Source: an uncultured Collinsella sp. | Lineage (GTDB): Bacteria > Actinomycetota > Coriobacteriia > Coriobacteriales > Coriobacteriaceae | Assembly (NCBI GenBank): GCA_900544755.1 | Contig: UQWQ01000002.1 | Coordinates: 1 to 57,917, forward strand | Direction of reading: 5' to 3' | Length of the DNA stretch: 57,917 nt | Shown here: in pieces, positions 8,314-16,256 of the stretch | Layout of the letters: every line of letters starts with the position of its first letter | Numbering within the stretch: the first letter of the stretch is position 1 | Position numbers and translations under genes: made by a program | Notes under the pieces: generated by a model | Databases searched by the model: none | Told to the model about the DNA's origin: nothing | What the model saw: the letters and a program-made list of their open reading frames with translations, nothing else

Positions 8314-9635
8314 TCGACACCGAGCACGTTAAATGCGACACCTGCACTGCCCCCGAGCCCATGGAGCTCGACGCCAGCGACGAGGCTTCGCGCGGCTGGC
8401 CCACCGTGGACATCGAGACCAACCCCTACAAGGGCCAGTTCCCGCTGTTCCAGCAGCACCCCGAGATCGCCTTCCTCGATAGCGCCGCCACCGCGCAGCG
8501 CCCTGCCTGTGTGCTCGACGCCGAGCGCGACTTCTACCAGCGCATGAACGCCAACCCCCTGCGCGGACTGTACTCGCTGTCCGTCGAGGCCACCGACGCC
8601 ATCGCGAAGGTCCGCCAGCAGATCGCCGACCTCATCGGCGCCCCACAGGCCAACGAGGTCGTCTTCACCCGCAACACGAGCGAGTCGCTCAACCTGGTCG
8701 CCAAGAGCTTTGCGCCCACAGTGCTCGAACCAGGCGACGAGGTCGTCATCACCATCATGGAGCACCACTCGAACCTGATTCCGTGGCAGCAGGTCTGCCG
8801 CGAGACCGGCGCCAAGCTCGTCTACCTCTACCCCACCAAGACCGGCCAGCTCACCACCGAGGAGGTTCTTGCAAAGGTGGGTCCCAAGACCAAAATCCTG
8901 GCCGTGGGACAGGTCTCCAACGTGCTGGGCGTCGAGAACCCGGTCAAGAACCTCGGCAAGCTCGTGCACAAGTACGGCGGCTACCTGGTCGTCGACGGTG
9001 CGCAGTCGCTGCCGCACATGCCGGTCGATGTGGCCGACCTGGGCGCCGACTTCTTTGCCTTTAGCGCGCACAAGGCCATGGGCCCCATGGGCATCGGCGT
9101 GCTGTGGGGCAAGATGGACCTGCTCAACGCCATGCCGCCCATGCTCACCGGCGGCGAGATGATCGATTCGGTCACCGAGCAGGACGCCGTCTGGGCTCCT
9201 GTCCCCGAGAAGTTCGAGGCGGGTACGCAGGACGCCGCCGGCATCTTCGCCACGGGTGCGGCACTCGACTACCTGGTCAACACGGTGGGTTACGAGAACA
9301 TCCAGACCCGCGAGCAGGCACTCGTCCACTATCTGATGGGCGAACTCATGCAGCTCGACTTTGTCCAGATCATCGGCTCCATCTATTGGGACAACCACCA
9401 CGGCGTTGTGAGCTTTAACGTCAAGGGCATCCACCCGCACGACGTCGCGAGCATCATGGACATGGACGGCGTCTGCATCCGCGCCGGCCACCACTGCGCG
9501 CAGCCACTGCTCACCTGGCTGGGCGTCGAGAACCTTGCCTGCTGCCGCGCCAGCGTGGCCTTCTACAACGACAAGGCCGACATCGACAAGTTCATCGCCG
9601 GTCTGCATCACGTTTGGAGCACGTTCAATGGGTAA
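8310..9635 (+). CDS. sufS: Cysteine desulfurase SufS
   Basis: PLP enzyme that takes sulfur from cysteine as an enzyme persulfide and passes it to SufU for Fe-S assembly. It is 441 residues, slightly long because of a ~35-residue N-terminal extension containing CDTC. Class-V aminotransferase features: FLDSAATAQRP, EHHSNLIPW, VVDGAQSLPHMPVDV, the PLP lysine in FSAHKAMGP at about residue 255, and the catalytic cysteine in RAGHHCAQPLL at about 396. That short active-site loop is typical of type II (SufS) enzymes, which need SufU or SufE. The start overlaps sufD by four bases, and the sufU start lies inside the end of this gene. Confidence 0.95.
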   Translation: MIDTEHVKCDTCTAPEPMELDASDEASRGWPTVDIETNPYKGQFPLFQQHPEIAFLDSAATAQRPACVLDAERDFYQRMNANPLRGLYSLSVEATDAIAKVRQQIADLIGAPQANEVVFTRNTSESLNLVAKSFAPTVLEPGDEVVITIMEHHSNLIPWQQVCRETGAKLVYLYPTKTGQLTTEEVLAKVGPKTKILAVGQVSNVLGVENPVKNLGKLVHKYGGYLVVDGAQSLPHMPVDVADLGADFFAFSAHKAMGPMGIGVLWGKMDLLNAMPPMLTGGEMIDSVTEQDAVWAPVPEKFEAGTQDAAGIFATGAALDYLVNTVGYENIQTREQALVHYLMGELMQLDFVQIIGSIYWDNHHGVVSFNVKGIHPHDVASIMDMDGVCIRAGHHCAQPLLTWLGVENLACCRASVAFYNDKADIDKFIAGLHHVWSTFNG

Positions 9636-10062
9636 CCTTTACACCTCCACCACATTTATGGAGCACAACTCGCACCCCGACTATAAGTACGAGATGGATG
9701 CTCCCACGCACGAGCACGACGGCATCAACCCCAGCTGCGGAGACGAGCTCACCTTGCAGTTGCGCGTCGAGAACGGCGTGATCGAGGAGGCCTCCTTTAC
9801 CGGCCACGGCTGCGCCATCAGCCAGGCCAGTGCCGACATCATGGCCGACCTCATCACCGGCGAGACCGTCGAGGAGGCACGTCGCTTGGCGGGACTCTTC
9901 CTCGCCATGATCCGCGGCGAGAAGCTCTCCGAGGAGGACTTGGAAGACCTGGACGAAGCCGCCCAGCTTCAGGACATCTCGCACATGCCCGCCCGCGTCA
10001 AATGCGCCGAGCTCGCCTGGCGCACCCTCGACGGCATGCTCACGGGACAAAATAATCAGTAG
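9628..10062 (+). CDS. sufU: SufU sulfur-transfer protein
   Basis: Zinc-containing NifU-type protein that accepts persulfide sulfur from SufS in Gram-positive suf operons. It is 144 residues. Zinc ligands are visible at C37 and D39 (NPSCGDE), C62 (GHGCAISQASAD) and C126 (ARVKCAELAW), with the SufU-specific insertion between the last two. I start it at the ATG 9628 inside the sufS end, because the longer open frame adds 31 residues that only mirror the sufS sequence. It is the last gene of the suf operon, followed by a hairpin. Confidence 0.93.
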   Translation: MGNLYTSTTFMEHNSHPDYKYEMDAPTHEHDGINPSCGDELTLQLRVENGVIEEASFTGHGCAISQASADIMADLITGETVEEARRLAGLFLAMIRGEKLSEEDLEDLDEAAQLQDISHMPARVKCAELAWRTLDGMLTGQNNQ

Positions 10063-10085
10063 TATTTGTCCCAAATCTTAAGAAT

Positions 10086-10126
10086 TTTGTTGGCCGAATC
10101 GCTTGACAAGAGTAGTTCGGCCATTT
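10086..10126 (+). terminator. Terminator of the suf operon
   Basis: TGGCCGAA ... TTCGGCCA hairpin followed by a short T-run (ATTTTC). It lies between sufU and the convergent transposase gene and may serve both. Confidence 0.75.
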
Positions 10127-10127
10127 T

Positions 10128-10928
10128 CTATTCCGAGCCCTCAGCCTGAGCATTCACCCGCGCATAAGCGCGCACGATACGAGAGACGGTACTCTTGCTG
10201 ATTCCCGTATACCGTTCGATCTCGCGCACCGTGTAGCCGCCATCGTGCAGGGCGAAAATGATTCCGTCTCGCCGCGAGGGTGCTACGGTCTTGAGTTTGT
10301 TGAGCGGCACACCCAGGCGCTTCGCCATCTTGTCGGCAAACGCACGCCGCTCCCACTCTGTCTCATCCATATCATGAATCACCGGATCGGAACCATCGGG
10401 CATTGACAGAGAATAATCCAGAAACCCCCTGACAGACTCAAAGAGCTCGAGCACACAAGAAGGGTCCGAAAATCCCCTCGTCATATCGTTGTCATACGCT
10501 CGCAGATACTCGGCAAAGCTGCTCCACGGATAGCGCTCGATCAGGGCGATACCCGCCTCCTGCGGATTAGCATGAACATAGCGAATGGCGGCCATTAGAT
10601 AACGGTCGGTATCGAGCGAGCGCCGGTCAAAACGGTTCTGGAACAGATGGCCCGTGCGCCCCGTGCGTTTATTGAACCGACGAGCGTACGTCAAAAGCAG
10701 TCGTTGCATCGCCGCGCTCATCGTGTCCTCATAATCCGAGAGTACCAGATCCACGTGATTGCCCATAAGGCACCAGGCGATAACCGTCACGCCCGCCTCG
10801 CGGCAGCACTCGCGCATCAGCTCCAAAAACTCCCACCGGTCTTCATCGCCCTCAAAGATGAGCTGCTTGCCCACACCGCGGGCACAGACATGGTAAAAGC
10901 CGGTAACCGTTCTCCAAACGCGCTGCAT
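10128..10928 (-). CDS. REP-associated/IS200-like transposase (Y1_Tnp) with altered HUH motif and C-terminal HTH
   Basis: A 266-residue single-strand DNA transposase-like protein of the RAYT group. The start at 10928 follows GAAGGGA; 71 upstream in-frame residues lack family character. The N-terminus (FYHVCARGVGKQLIF) and the block GHLFQNRFDRRSLDTDRYLM...YVHANPQEAG are typical, with the nucleophile tyrosine expected near residue 110 or 117. The metal-binding motif, normally NHVH, reads NHVD at residues 57-60, so one histidine of the HUH pair is Asp. The C-terminus (YTVREIERYTGISKSTVSRIV) is a helix-turn-helix. No obvious terminal repeats bound a transposon, so it may be a domesticated single-copy gene. 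Confidence 0.82.
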   Translation of the reverse strand: MQRVWRTVTGFYHVCARGVGKQLIFEGDEDRWEFLELMRECCREAGVTVIAWCLMGNHVDLVLSDYEDTMSAAMQRLLLTYARRFNKRTGRTGHLFQNRFDRRSLDTDRYLMAAIRYVHANPQEAGIALIERYPWSSFAEYLRAYDNDMTRGFSDPSCVLELFESVRGFLDYSLSMPDGSDPVIHDMDETEWERRAFADKMAKRLGVPLNKLKTVAPSRRDGIIFALHDGGYTVREIERYTGISKSTVSRIVRAYARVNAQAEGSE

Positions 10929-11331
10929 GGCGCTCCCTTCGCCGGGATCTGATTGCCATCCAATACAGCACGATTGAAGCGTGCCATCAAAACATTCACG
11001 CAAAACAATACACTCGCGCGGCCAAAGGCAGTAAACGGGCGGCGAACGGCACCGTTGCAACAGGTCAACCCCTGCAACGCTTACAAGAGCTGACCAAAAG
11101 CTTGCCCAAGACGAACCCCCTCTACGGAAGTTCGCGACCACAGAACATATAGTTAAACCGTTTCAATTAAAACTTCCGGACTTCTCGCTACGAAAACTGA
11201 GCCGTTCGCCGAATATTCCGTGCATTTCGCGGTATTATAGGGGCTGCATGTCATGTCCCTTTCGAAGGGTCGCCCGGCAATCGCCAGCCACGACCCCCAG
11301 ACGGGACGCCAATACGATAGAGAGGAGAGGC
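10929..11331. other. Intergenic region between divergent genes, 403 bases
   Basis: No gene is supported here. It holds upstream regions for the transposase (minus) and the NifU-like gene (plus). A weak AT-rich stretch near 11155-11175 and GAGGAGAGG just before 11332 are the only notable elements. Confidence 0.5.
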
Positions 11332-12066
11332 ATGCAGTACTCACAGGAAGTGGAGAACATGTGCCCCGTTGCCAAGGGTGCATACCACGGCCCCGCACCC
11401 ATCCCCGAGGAGGGCAAGTGGGTCCAGGCTAAGGAGATTTCCGACATCTCCGGTCTTACGCACGGTGTGGGTTGGTGCGCACCTCAGCAGGGCGCCTGCA
11501 AGCTCACGCTGAACGTCAAGGACGGCATCATCGAGGAGGCCCTCGTTGAGACCATCGGCTGCTCGGGCATGACCCATTCTGCTGCCATGGCTTCCGAGAT
11601 CCTTCCCGGTAAGACCATCCTCGAGGCCCTCAACACCGACCTCGTCTGCGACGCCATCAACGTTGCTATGCGCGAGATCTTCCTGCAGATCGTTTACGGC
11701 CGCAGCCAGACCGCGTTCTCCGAGGGCGGCCTGCCCGTGGGCGCCTCCCTCGACGACCTCGGCAAGGGCCTTCGCTCCCAGGTCGGCACCATGTTCGGCA
11801 CCAAGGCCAAGGGCGCTCGTTACCTTGAGCTCGCTCAGGGCTACGTCACCCGCATGGCTCTCAACGACAAGAACGAGATCATCGCATTCGAGTTCCTGAA
11901 CCTCGGCAAGTTCACCGACGCCGTCAAGGCCGGCAAGACCCCCGAGGAGGCCATCGCTGGCGCTATGGGCCACTATGGTCAGTGGGAGAACGCTGCCAAG
12001 TACATCGACCCGCGCACCGACGAGGAGACTCACTCCGTCGCCAGCGTGTTCCCGGTTCACGAGTAG
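11332..12066 (+). CDS. NifU/SufU-like iron-sulfur scaffold-type protein, partner of GGGtGRT protein
   Basis: A 244-residue cytoplasmic protein that resembles the NifU N-terminal/SufU fold around GIIEEALVETIGCSGMTHSA, comparable with the SufU stretch here (VIEEASFTGHGCAISQAS). Cysteines fall at about residues 11, 49, 56, 77 and 106; C49/C56 (GWCAPQQGACKL) and C77 are the best ligand candidates. I start it at ATG 11332, which follows GAGGAGAGG. The GGGtGRT gene follows after 18 bases, forming a two-gene operon that is conserved as a pair in many anaerobes (established from memory, function unknown). Codons favour GCT, GGT and AAG, unlike neighbouring genes, which suggests strong expression. A role in cluster or sulfur delivery is inference. 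Confidence 0.85.
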   Translation: MQYSQEVENMCPVAKGAYHGPAPIPEEGKWVQAKEISDISGLTHGVGWCAPQQGACKLTLNVKDGIIEEALVETIGCSGMTHSAAMASEILPGKTILEALNTDLVCDAINVAMREIFLQIVYGRSQTAFSEGGLPVGASLDDLGKGLRSQVGTMFGTKAKGARYLELAQGYVTRMALNDKNEIIAFEFLNLGKFTDAVKAGKTPEEAIAGAMGHYGQWENAAKYIDPRTDEETHSVASVFPVHE

Positions 12067-12084
12067 AAAGGGAGGGAAATAACT

Positions 12085-13089
12085 ATGACTGTTACGTTCG
12101 AAGGTTACGAGCGCCGCGCTGACAAGATCAACAAGTGCCTCGCCGACAACGGCATCGCCTCCCTCGAGGAAGCTCTGCAGATCTGCACCGACAAGGGCTT
12201 CAACCCGCGTGAGATCGTCAACAACACCCAGTCCATCGCCTTCCAGAACGCCGAGTGGGCCTACACCCTCGGTTGCGCTCTCGCTGTCAAGCGTGGCGCC
12301 AAGACCGCTTCTAAGGCTGCCGCTATCATCGGCGAGGGCATCCAGGCCTTCACCGTTCCCGGCTCCGTCGCCGAGGACCGCAAGGTCGGTCTGGGCCACG
12401 GCAACCTGGGCGCTATGCTGCTCTCCGACGACACCGAGTGCTTCGCCTTCCTGGCTGGCCACGAGTCCTTCGCTGCCGCTGAGGGTGCTATCGGCCTGGC
12501 TCTGAACGCCAACAAGGCTCGCAAGAAGCCGCTGCGCGTCATCCTCAACGGTCTGGGCAAGGACGCTGCTCAGATCATCGCCCGCATCAACGGCTTCACC
12601 TACGTGAAGACCCAGTTCGACTACTACACGGGCGAGCTCAAGGTCGTCGAGACCATCCCCTACTCCGATGGTCCCCGCGCTGCCGTTAACTGCTACGGCT
12701 CCGACGACGTCCGCGAGGGCGTTGCCATCATGTGGCACGAGAACGTCGACATCTCGATCACCGGTAACTCCACCAACCCCACGCGCTTCCAGCACCCCGT
12801 CGCTGGCACCTACAAGAAGGAGCGCCTCGAGGCTGGCAAGAAGTACTTCTCCGTCGCTTCTGGTGGCGGCACTGGCCGTACCCTGCACCCGGACAACATG
12901 GGCGCCGGCCCCGCCTCTTACGGCATGACCGACACCATGGGCCGTATGCACTCCGACGCCCAGTTCGCTGGTTCTTCCTCCGTGCCTGCGCACGTCGACA
13001 TGATGGGTCTCATCGGCATGGGCAACAACCCCATGGTCGGTGCCACCGTCGCTTGCGCTGTCGCCGTCGAGGAGGCCCTCAAGGCCTAA
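12085..13089 (+). CDS. GGGtGRT family protein (function unknown)
   Basis: A 334-residue cytoplasmic protein named for its motif GGGTGRT, seen here at residues 260-266 (VASGGGTGRTLHPDN). Other conserved stretches are AFQNAEWAYTLGCALAVKRG near 52-71, GHGNLGAMLLSDDTECFAFLAGHESFAA near 105-132 and a glycine-rich C-terminus ending MGNNPMVGATVACAVAVEEALKA. Cysteines near 18, 34 and 64 could bind metal. AAGGGAGGG precedes the ATG. It follows the NifU-like gene by 18 bases and is closed by a strong hairpin, so the two form a bicistronic unit. Codon choice indicates high expression. The biochemical role is not known; a link to Fe-S or sulfur metabolism is inferred only from the partner. Confidence 0.9.
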   Translation: MTVTFEGYERRADKINKCLADNGIASLEEALQICTDKGFNPREIVNNTQSIAFQNAEWAYTLGCALAVKRGAKTASKAAAIIGEGIQAFTVPGSVAEDRKVGLGHGNLGAMLLSDDTECFAFLAGHESFAAAEGAIGLALNANKARKKPLRVILNGLGKDAAQIIARINGFTYVKTQFDYYTGELKVVETIPYSDGPRAAVNCYGSDDVREGVAIMWHENVDISITGNSTNPTRFQHPVAGTYKKERLEAGKKYFSVASGGGTGRTLHPDNMGAGPASYGMTDTMGRMHSDAQFAGSSSVPAHVDMMGLIGMGNNPMVGATVACAVAVEEALKA

Positions 13090-13123
13090 TCGCGCCCGCG
13101 CGATGCTCATATAGTTGAGCTTT

Positions 13124-13157
13124 AGAGCCGCTACCTTTTAAGGTGGCGGCTCTTTTT
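13124..13157 (+). terminator. Terminator of the NifU-like/GGGtGRT operon
   Basis: AGAGCCGCTACCTT ... AAGGTGGCGGCTCT stem, near perfect, followed by TTTTTG. Strong intrinsic terminator. Confidence 0.9.
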
Positions 13158-13345
13158 GTTTGCACTGTCGCAGGATAGCTAATGCCGATATATCAGTTGG
13201 GGCGAAATACGAGATGTGATGAGATGGAGCGTCAGAGCGTCCACGACGCCCACCTGTCATATTTGCCCTTTACCGATTTGCCAAGTCTTTGCGACCCCAT
13301 TGCCGATCACCCGTGCGACAATGCGCCGGACGAGAAAGGAATCTG

Positions 13346-14872
13346 ATGGAATCGACTGATGTACTGGTAATTGGATCTGGCATTGCGGGCCTTTGCGCCG
13401 CCATCGAAGCGGCATGTACAGGTGCAGCCGTCACTGTGGCAAGCGCCGGCAAGACCATGAGTGGATCGAGCTTCTTCCCGGGTACCTGGGGCCTCGGCCT
13501 CATCGGTCCTGTCGACGAAGGCGACGAGCAGGGCCTCATCGACACCATCCAGACCGTTGGTGGCGGCGTCGCCGACCTCGAGCTTGTCCAGACGTTTGTG
13601 CACGGCATTCCCCAGGCAATTGAATGGCTCGAGCAAGACCTGGGCGTTGAGCTCCAGCGTCCGCAAAGCACTGAGAGCGCTCAGCAAAAGCAATTTATCC
13701 CCTGCTTTGACCATAAGACACGCAAATGGCGCGGCCTCATCCGCAAGCCTCTTGAGGACGCGTGTATGGCCCAGATCGAGTCGCTCGGCATTCGCCTGCT
13801 CCCCCGCCACGAGCTTATCAACCTTGATGAAGATACGGACGGAAAGATTGTCGGCGCCACGCTCTACGACAGGACAAACGAGCATCTCGTGCCTATGGCA
13901 GCTAAGGCCACTATCATCGCTGCGGGCGGCACGGGTGGCCTGTTCGAGCGCAGCCTTACGTCGGCTGATGTGCTCAGCTCATCACAGGCCATCGCGCTGG
14001 CGCACGGTGCGTCCCTTACTAATATAGAGTTCATGCAGATGATGCCCGGCTTCATCGAGCCCAAGCGAAACCTTGTATTTAACGAGAAGACCTGGCGCTA
14101 CGTCAAGTTCGACCAGCCGGCAGGTATTGCCGACGATAAGCTCGACGATCTGCTCGAGCAACGCTCCGGATATGGTCCCTTCACTTCGCGTCTGGATTCT
14201 CGCGCTATCGACCTAGCCATCGACCAAGCGGGAGCCGAAGGCCTGGCGCTCCACTACGACTTCCCCCGCGAGGACGTCCCCGAGTTTGTGCAGACCTTTG
14301 CCACCTGGCTACAAGACGAGCACGGCATCGCGCCGACCGACGAGATGCGCGTGGCGATGTATGCCCACGCCGCCAACGGCGGTATCAAAATCGACAAGAC
14401 CGCGTACACGGGCGTTGAGGGCCTCTACGCCTGCGGTGAGGCAACAGGCGGCATGCACGGCGCCGACCGCATCGGCGGCTTGTCGAGTGCCAATGGCATC
14501 GTATTCGGGCGCATCGCGGGCGCATCGGCAGCTCGAGCAGCGCTGGACGCTCCCGAGGCGGCCGCTCCGATGGATATCGCCCTCCCTCAGTATGGCATTG
14601 CCACAACAGATGCCGAACGCCTGACACGCAGCCTTAAGCACACGATGAGTACCTATTGCATGATCAACAGAACCGAAGCAGGTCTATCCAAGGCTCTGCA
14701 ACAGCTTGAAAGCCTGCAAGACGAGGCAACGGCGCTGAGCAAGCCACACGCCAATGACAGCGAAATCGCAGCCCTCGCCCGCCTGCAATCGCAGATTCAA
14801 CTAGCACAGGAAATGGTCAAAGCCATGCGCAAGCGAACCGAAAGTCTCGGATCGCACTATCGAGCGAATTAA
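13346..14872 (+). CDS. FAD-dependent oxidoreductase (fumarate reductase/L-aspartate oxidase family)
   Basis: A 508-residue flavoprotein. The N-terminus VLVIGSGIAGLCAAIEAA is the FAD-binding GxGxxG Rossmann motif. A second FAD segment (IIAAGGTGGLFERS) lies near 190, and the C-terminal FAD block GVEGLYACGEATGGMHGADRIGGLSSANGIVFGR near 355-388. The capping-domain residues EFMQMMPGF, where aspartate oxidase has an EF-QFHPT-like motif, are altered, so the substrate is uncertain. No signal peptide or haem domain is visible, so it is cytoplasmic and not a full respiratory fumarate reductase. The start at 13346 follows GAAAGGA. nadA/nadC are not adjacent, which argues against simple NadB. Confidence 0.8.
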   Translation: MESTDVLVIGSGIAGLCAAIEAACTGAAVTVASAGKTMSGSSFFPGTWGLGLIGPVDEGDEQGLIDTIQTVGGGVADLELVQTFVHGIPQAIEWLEQDLGVELQRPQSTESAQQKQFIPCFDHKTRKWRGLIRKPLEDACMAQIESLGIRLLPRHELINLDEDTDGKIVGATLYDRTNEHLVPMAAKATIIAAGGTGGLFERSLTSADVLSSSQAIALAHGASLTNIEFMQMMPGFIEPKRNLVFNEKTWRYVKFDQPAGIADDKLDDLLEQRSGYGPFTSRLDSRAIDLAIDQAGAEGLALHYDFPREDVPEFVQTFATWLQDEHGIAPTDEMRVAMYAHAANGGIKIDKTAYTGVEGLYACGEATGGMHGADRIGGLSSANGIVFGRIAGASAARAALDAPEAAAPMDIALPQYGIATTDAERLTRSLKHTMSTYCMINRTEAGLSKALQQLESLQDEATALSKPHANDSEIAALARLQSQIQLAQEMVKAMRKRTESLGSHYRAN

Positions 14873-14914
14873 ACTGGACACCTATCTAAAGCAAAACACA
14901 ACTAATCGATATCT

Positions 14915-14950
14915 ATGGGCCCCGTGAACTCGAAGTGGCACGGGGCCCAT
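14915..14950 (+). terminator. Perfect 12-bp inverted repeat, likely terminator
   Basis: ATGGGCCCCGTG and CACGGGGCCCAT enclose a 12-base loop, 42 bases after the oxidoreductase stop. No poly-T tail follows, so it may be a terminator of weak type or a transcript-stabilising hairpin. Confidence 0.55.
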
Positions 14951-15033
14951 TCGTGTCCGCACGGCAGCGTATCCTAATTCTGAATACAGAGCGGGCAAAG
15001 CCCGCATAGACAATAGGCCAGCGAGGAGGAGAT

Positions 15034-15894
15034 ATGGACAGTAGAGATATCGAGAAGTGGCGTGTCGAACTTGATAGCTACGCCAATGTGGAAGAAGGCG
15101 TTGAGTATTGGCTCGCACGCGATTTAATGGAACCCATGGGGTACACTCGATGGGAGAACTTTGCCGAAGTTGTTAAGAGGGCAAAAGTCTCGTGCGAAAC
15201 AAACAAAACTCCAGTTGATTCCCATTTTCGTGACACCACGAAAATGGTAACTGCCGGTGTCGCCGCTCGCGCAGTTAAAGACTACAAACTTACGCGCTAT
15301 GCATGCTATTTAATCGCCCAGAACGGAGATTCAAACAAGCAAGAAATCGCGCTCGCACAGGCGTATTTCGCCGTGCAGACGCGCCGCCAAGAGCTCATAG
15401 AGCAGCGCTTCGCAGAGATTCAGCGCTTGCAGGCGCGCCACTCGCTATCTGATTCAGAGAAACAGCTCTCGGGTATTGCGTTCAAACGCGGCGTGGACTC
15501 CAAAGGATTCGCGATCATCAAGTCGAAGGGCGATGAAGCGTTATTCGGCGGCAGAAGCACGGCGGAAATGAAGCAACAGCTCGGCGTATCCAAGAGCTCG
15601 GCATTGGCGGACAGGCTAGCCGATGTTCTCATCAAAGCAAAGGACCTTACGAACTCGATGACGGCCTTCAACGCCGAGGAACACGACCTGTACGGTCTGG
15701 ACCAGATCAAGCAAGAGCACGTCGAGAACAACACAAGCGTGCGTGGCAGCCTCATCGACCGCGGAATTGTACCCGAGAACCTACCGCCTGCCGAAGATAC
15801 AAAGAAGCTCGAACGTCGCGTGAAAGCAGACGAGAAAAAGCTCAAGGAGGGTACTGACGGTTTTACCGATCCCCAGGGTAGACTCGATCTGTGA
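15034..15894 (+). CDS. dinD: DinD-like DNA-damage-inducible protein
   Basis: A 286-residue protein of the DinD family. The N-terminal half is a BRO-N-type DNA-binding domain (WLARDLMEPMGYTRWENFAEVVKRA, DYKLTRYACYLIAQNGD). DinD-specific features are ETNKTPVDSHFRDTTKMV, the central AFKRGVDSKGFAIIKSKGDEALFGG near 148-172 and the C-terminal coiled segment KKLERRVKADEKKLKE. In E. coli DinD is LexA-regulated and interferes with RecA-dependent strand exchange. Here no obvious LexA box was seen upstream. GAGGAGGAG precedes the ATG. It sits next to tRNA-Lys and tRNA-derived repeats, a common location for horizontally acquired genes. Confidence 0.88.
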   Translation: MDSRDIEKWRVELDSYANVEEGVEYWLARDLMEPMGYTRWENFAEVVKRAKVSCETNKTPVDSHFRDTTKMVTAGVAARAVKDYKLTRYACYLIAQNGDSNKQEIALAQAYFAVQTRRQELIEQRFAEIQRLQARHSLSDSEKQLSGIAFKRGVDSKGFAIIKSKGDEALFGGRSTAEMKQQLGVSKSSALADRLADVLIKAKDLTNSMTAFNAEEHDLYGLDQIKQEHVENNTSVRGSLIDRGIVPENLPPAEDTKKLERRVKADEKKLKEGTDGFTDPQGRLDL

Positions 15895-15896
15895 AA

Positions 15897-16152
15897 GCGG
15901 CCGCGCCCTTTCGGGTTCGACCACATGCGAGGTTAACAAAAAGCGACCAGCCTAAGCCAGCCGCTTTAACATGCTTTGGTGGGCCGTCAGGGGGTCAGCC
16001 TGCTGTGCAGGCGGCCGCTGCGGCGCTTCGCGCCTTGCGCGCTGCGCTGGCAAACGCTCACGCGTTTACTCAGCTCCGCGCCCCGACGGGTTCGAACCCG
16101 TGGCGCGGCAACAAAAAAGCGGCCGGCGTCCGCCAGTCGCTTTTCTATTCTA
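15897..16152 (-). repeat. Duplicated tRNA 3' end plus terminator remnants
   Basis: TGGTGGGCCGTCAGGGG, the 3' end of tRNA-Lys on the minus strand, occurs at 16153-16169 and again at 15977-15993, 176 bases apart. Each copy is followed in the transcription direction by an AAGCG.. CGCTT hairpin (16110-16146 and 15937-15967). Further T-arm-like words GGGTTCGA sit at 15912 and 16089, the latter as CGGGTTCGAACCCG. This reads as decayed tRNA or attachment-site debris left by integration events. Confidence 0.65.
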
Positions 16153-16228
16153 TGGTGGGCCGTCAGGGGTTCGAACCCTGGACCTTGGGATTAAAAGTCC
16201 CCTGCTCTGCCAGCTGAGCTAACGGCCC
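16153..16228 (-). tRNA. tRNA-Lys (anticodon TTT)
   Basis: Full cloverleaf of 76 bases on the minus strand, with encoded CCA. The acceptor stem is GGGCCGT/ACGGCCC, D-arm AGCTCAGCTGGCAGAGC, anticodon loop CTTTTAA with anticodon TTT, and T-arm CAGGGTTCGAACCCTG. A hairpin with A/T-rich flanks follows downstream. Confidence 0.97.
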
Positions 16229-16256
16229 GCGGGTGGCATTGTACCACGGTCTGGGA

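Noticed and set aside
8151..9611. A 486-codon minus-strand frame opposite sufS
   Set aside because: Antisense of conserved SufS sequence; composition typical of shadows.
11341..13110. A 589-codon open frame on the minus strand opposite the NifU-like/GGGtGRT genes
   Set aside because: It mirrors two well-supported plus-strand genes and is low-complexity Val/Leu/Gly/Asp, as expected for an antisense frame in GC-rich DNA.
15420..15926. A 168-codon minus-strand frame overlapping dinD
   Set aside because: No start signal and opposite to a clear family gene.
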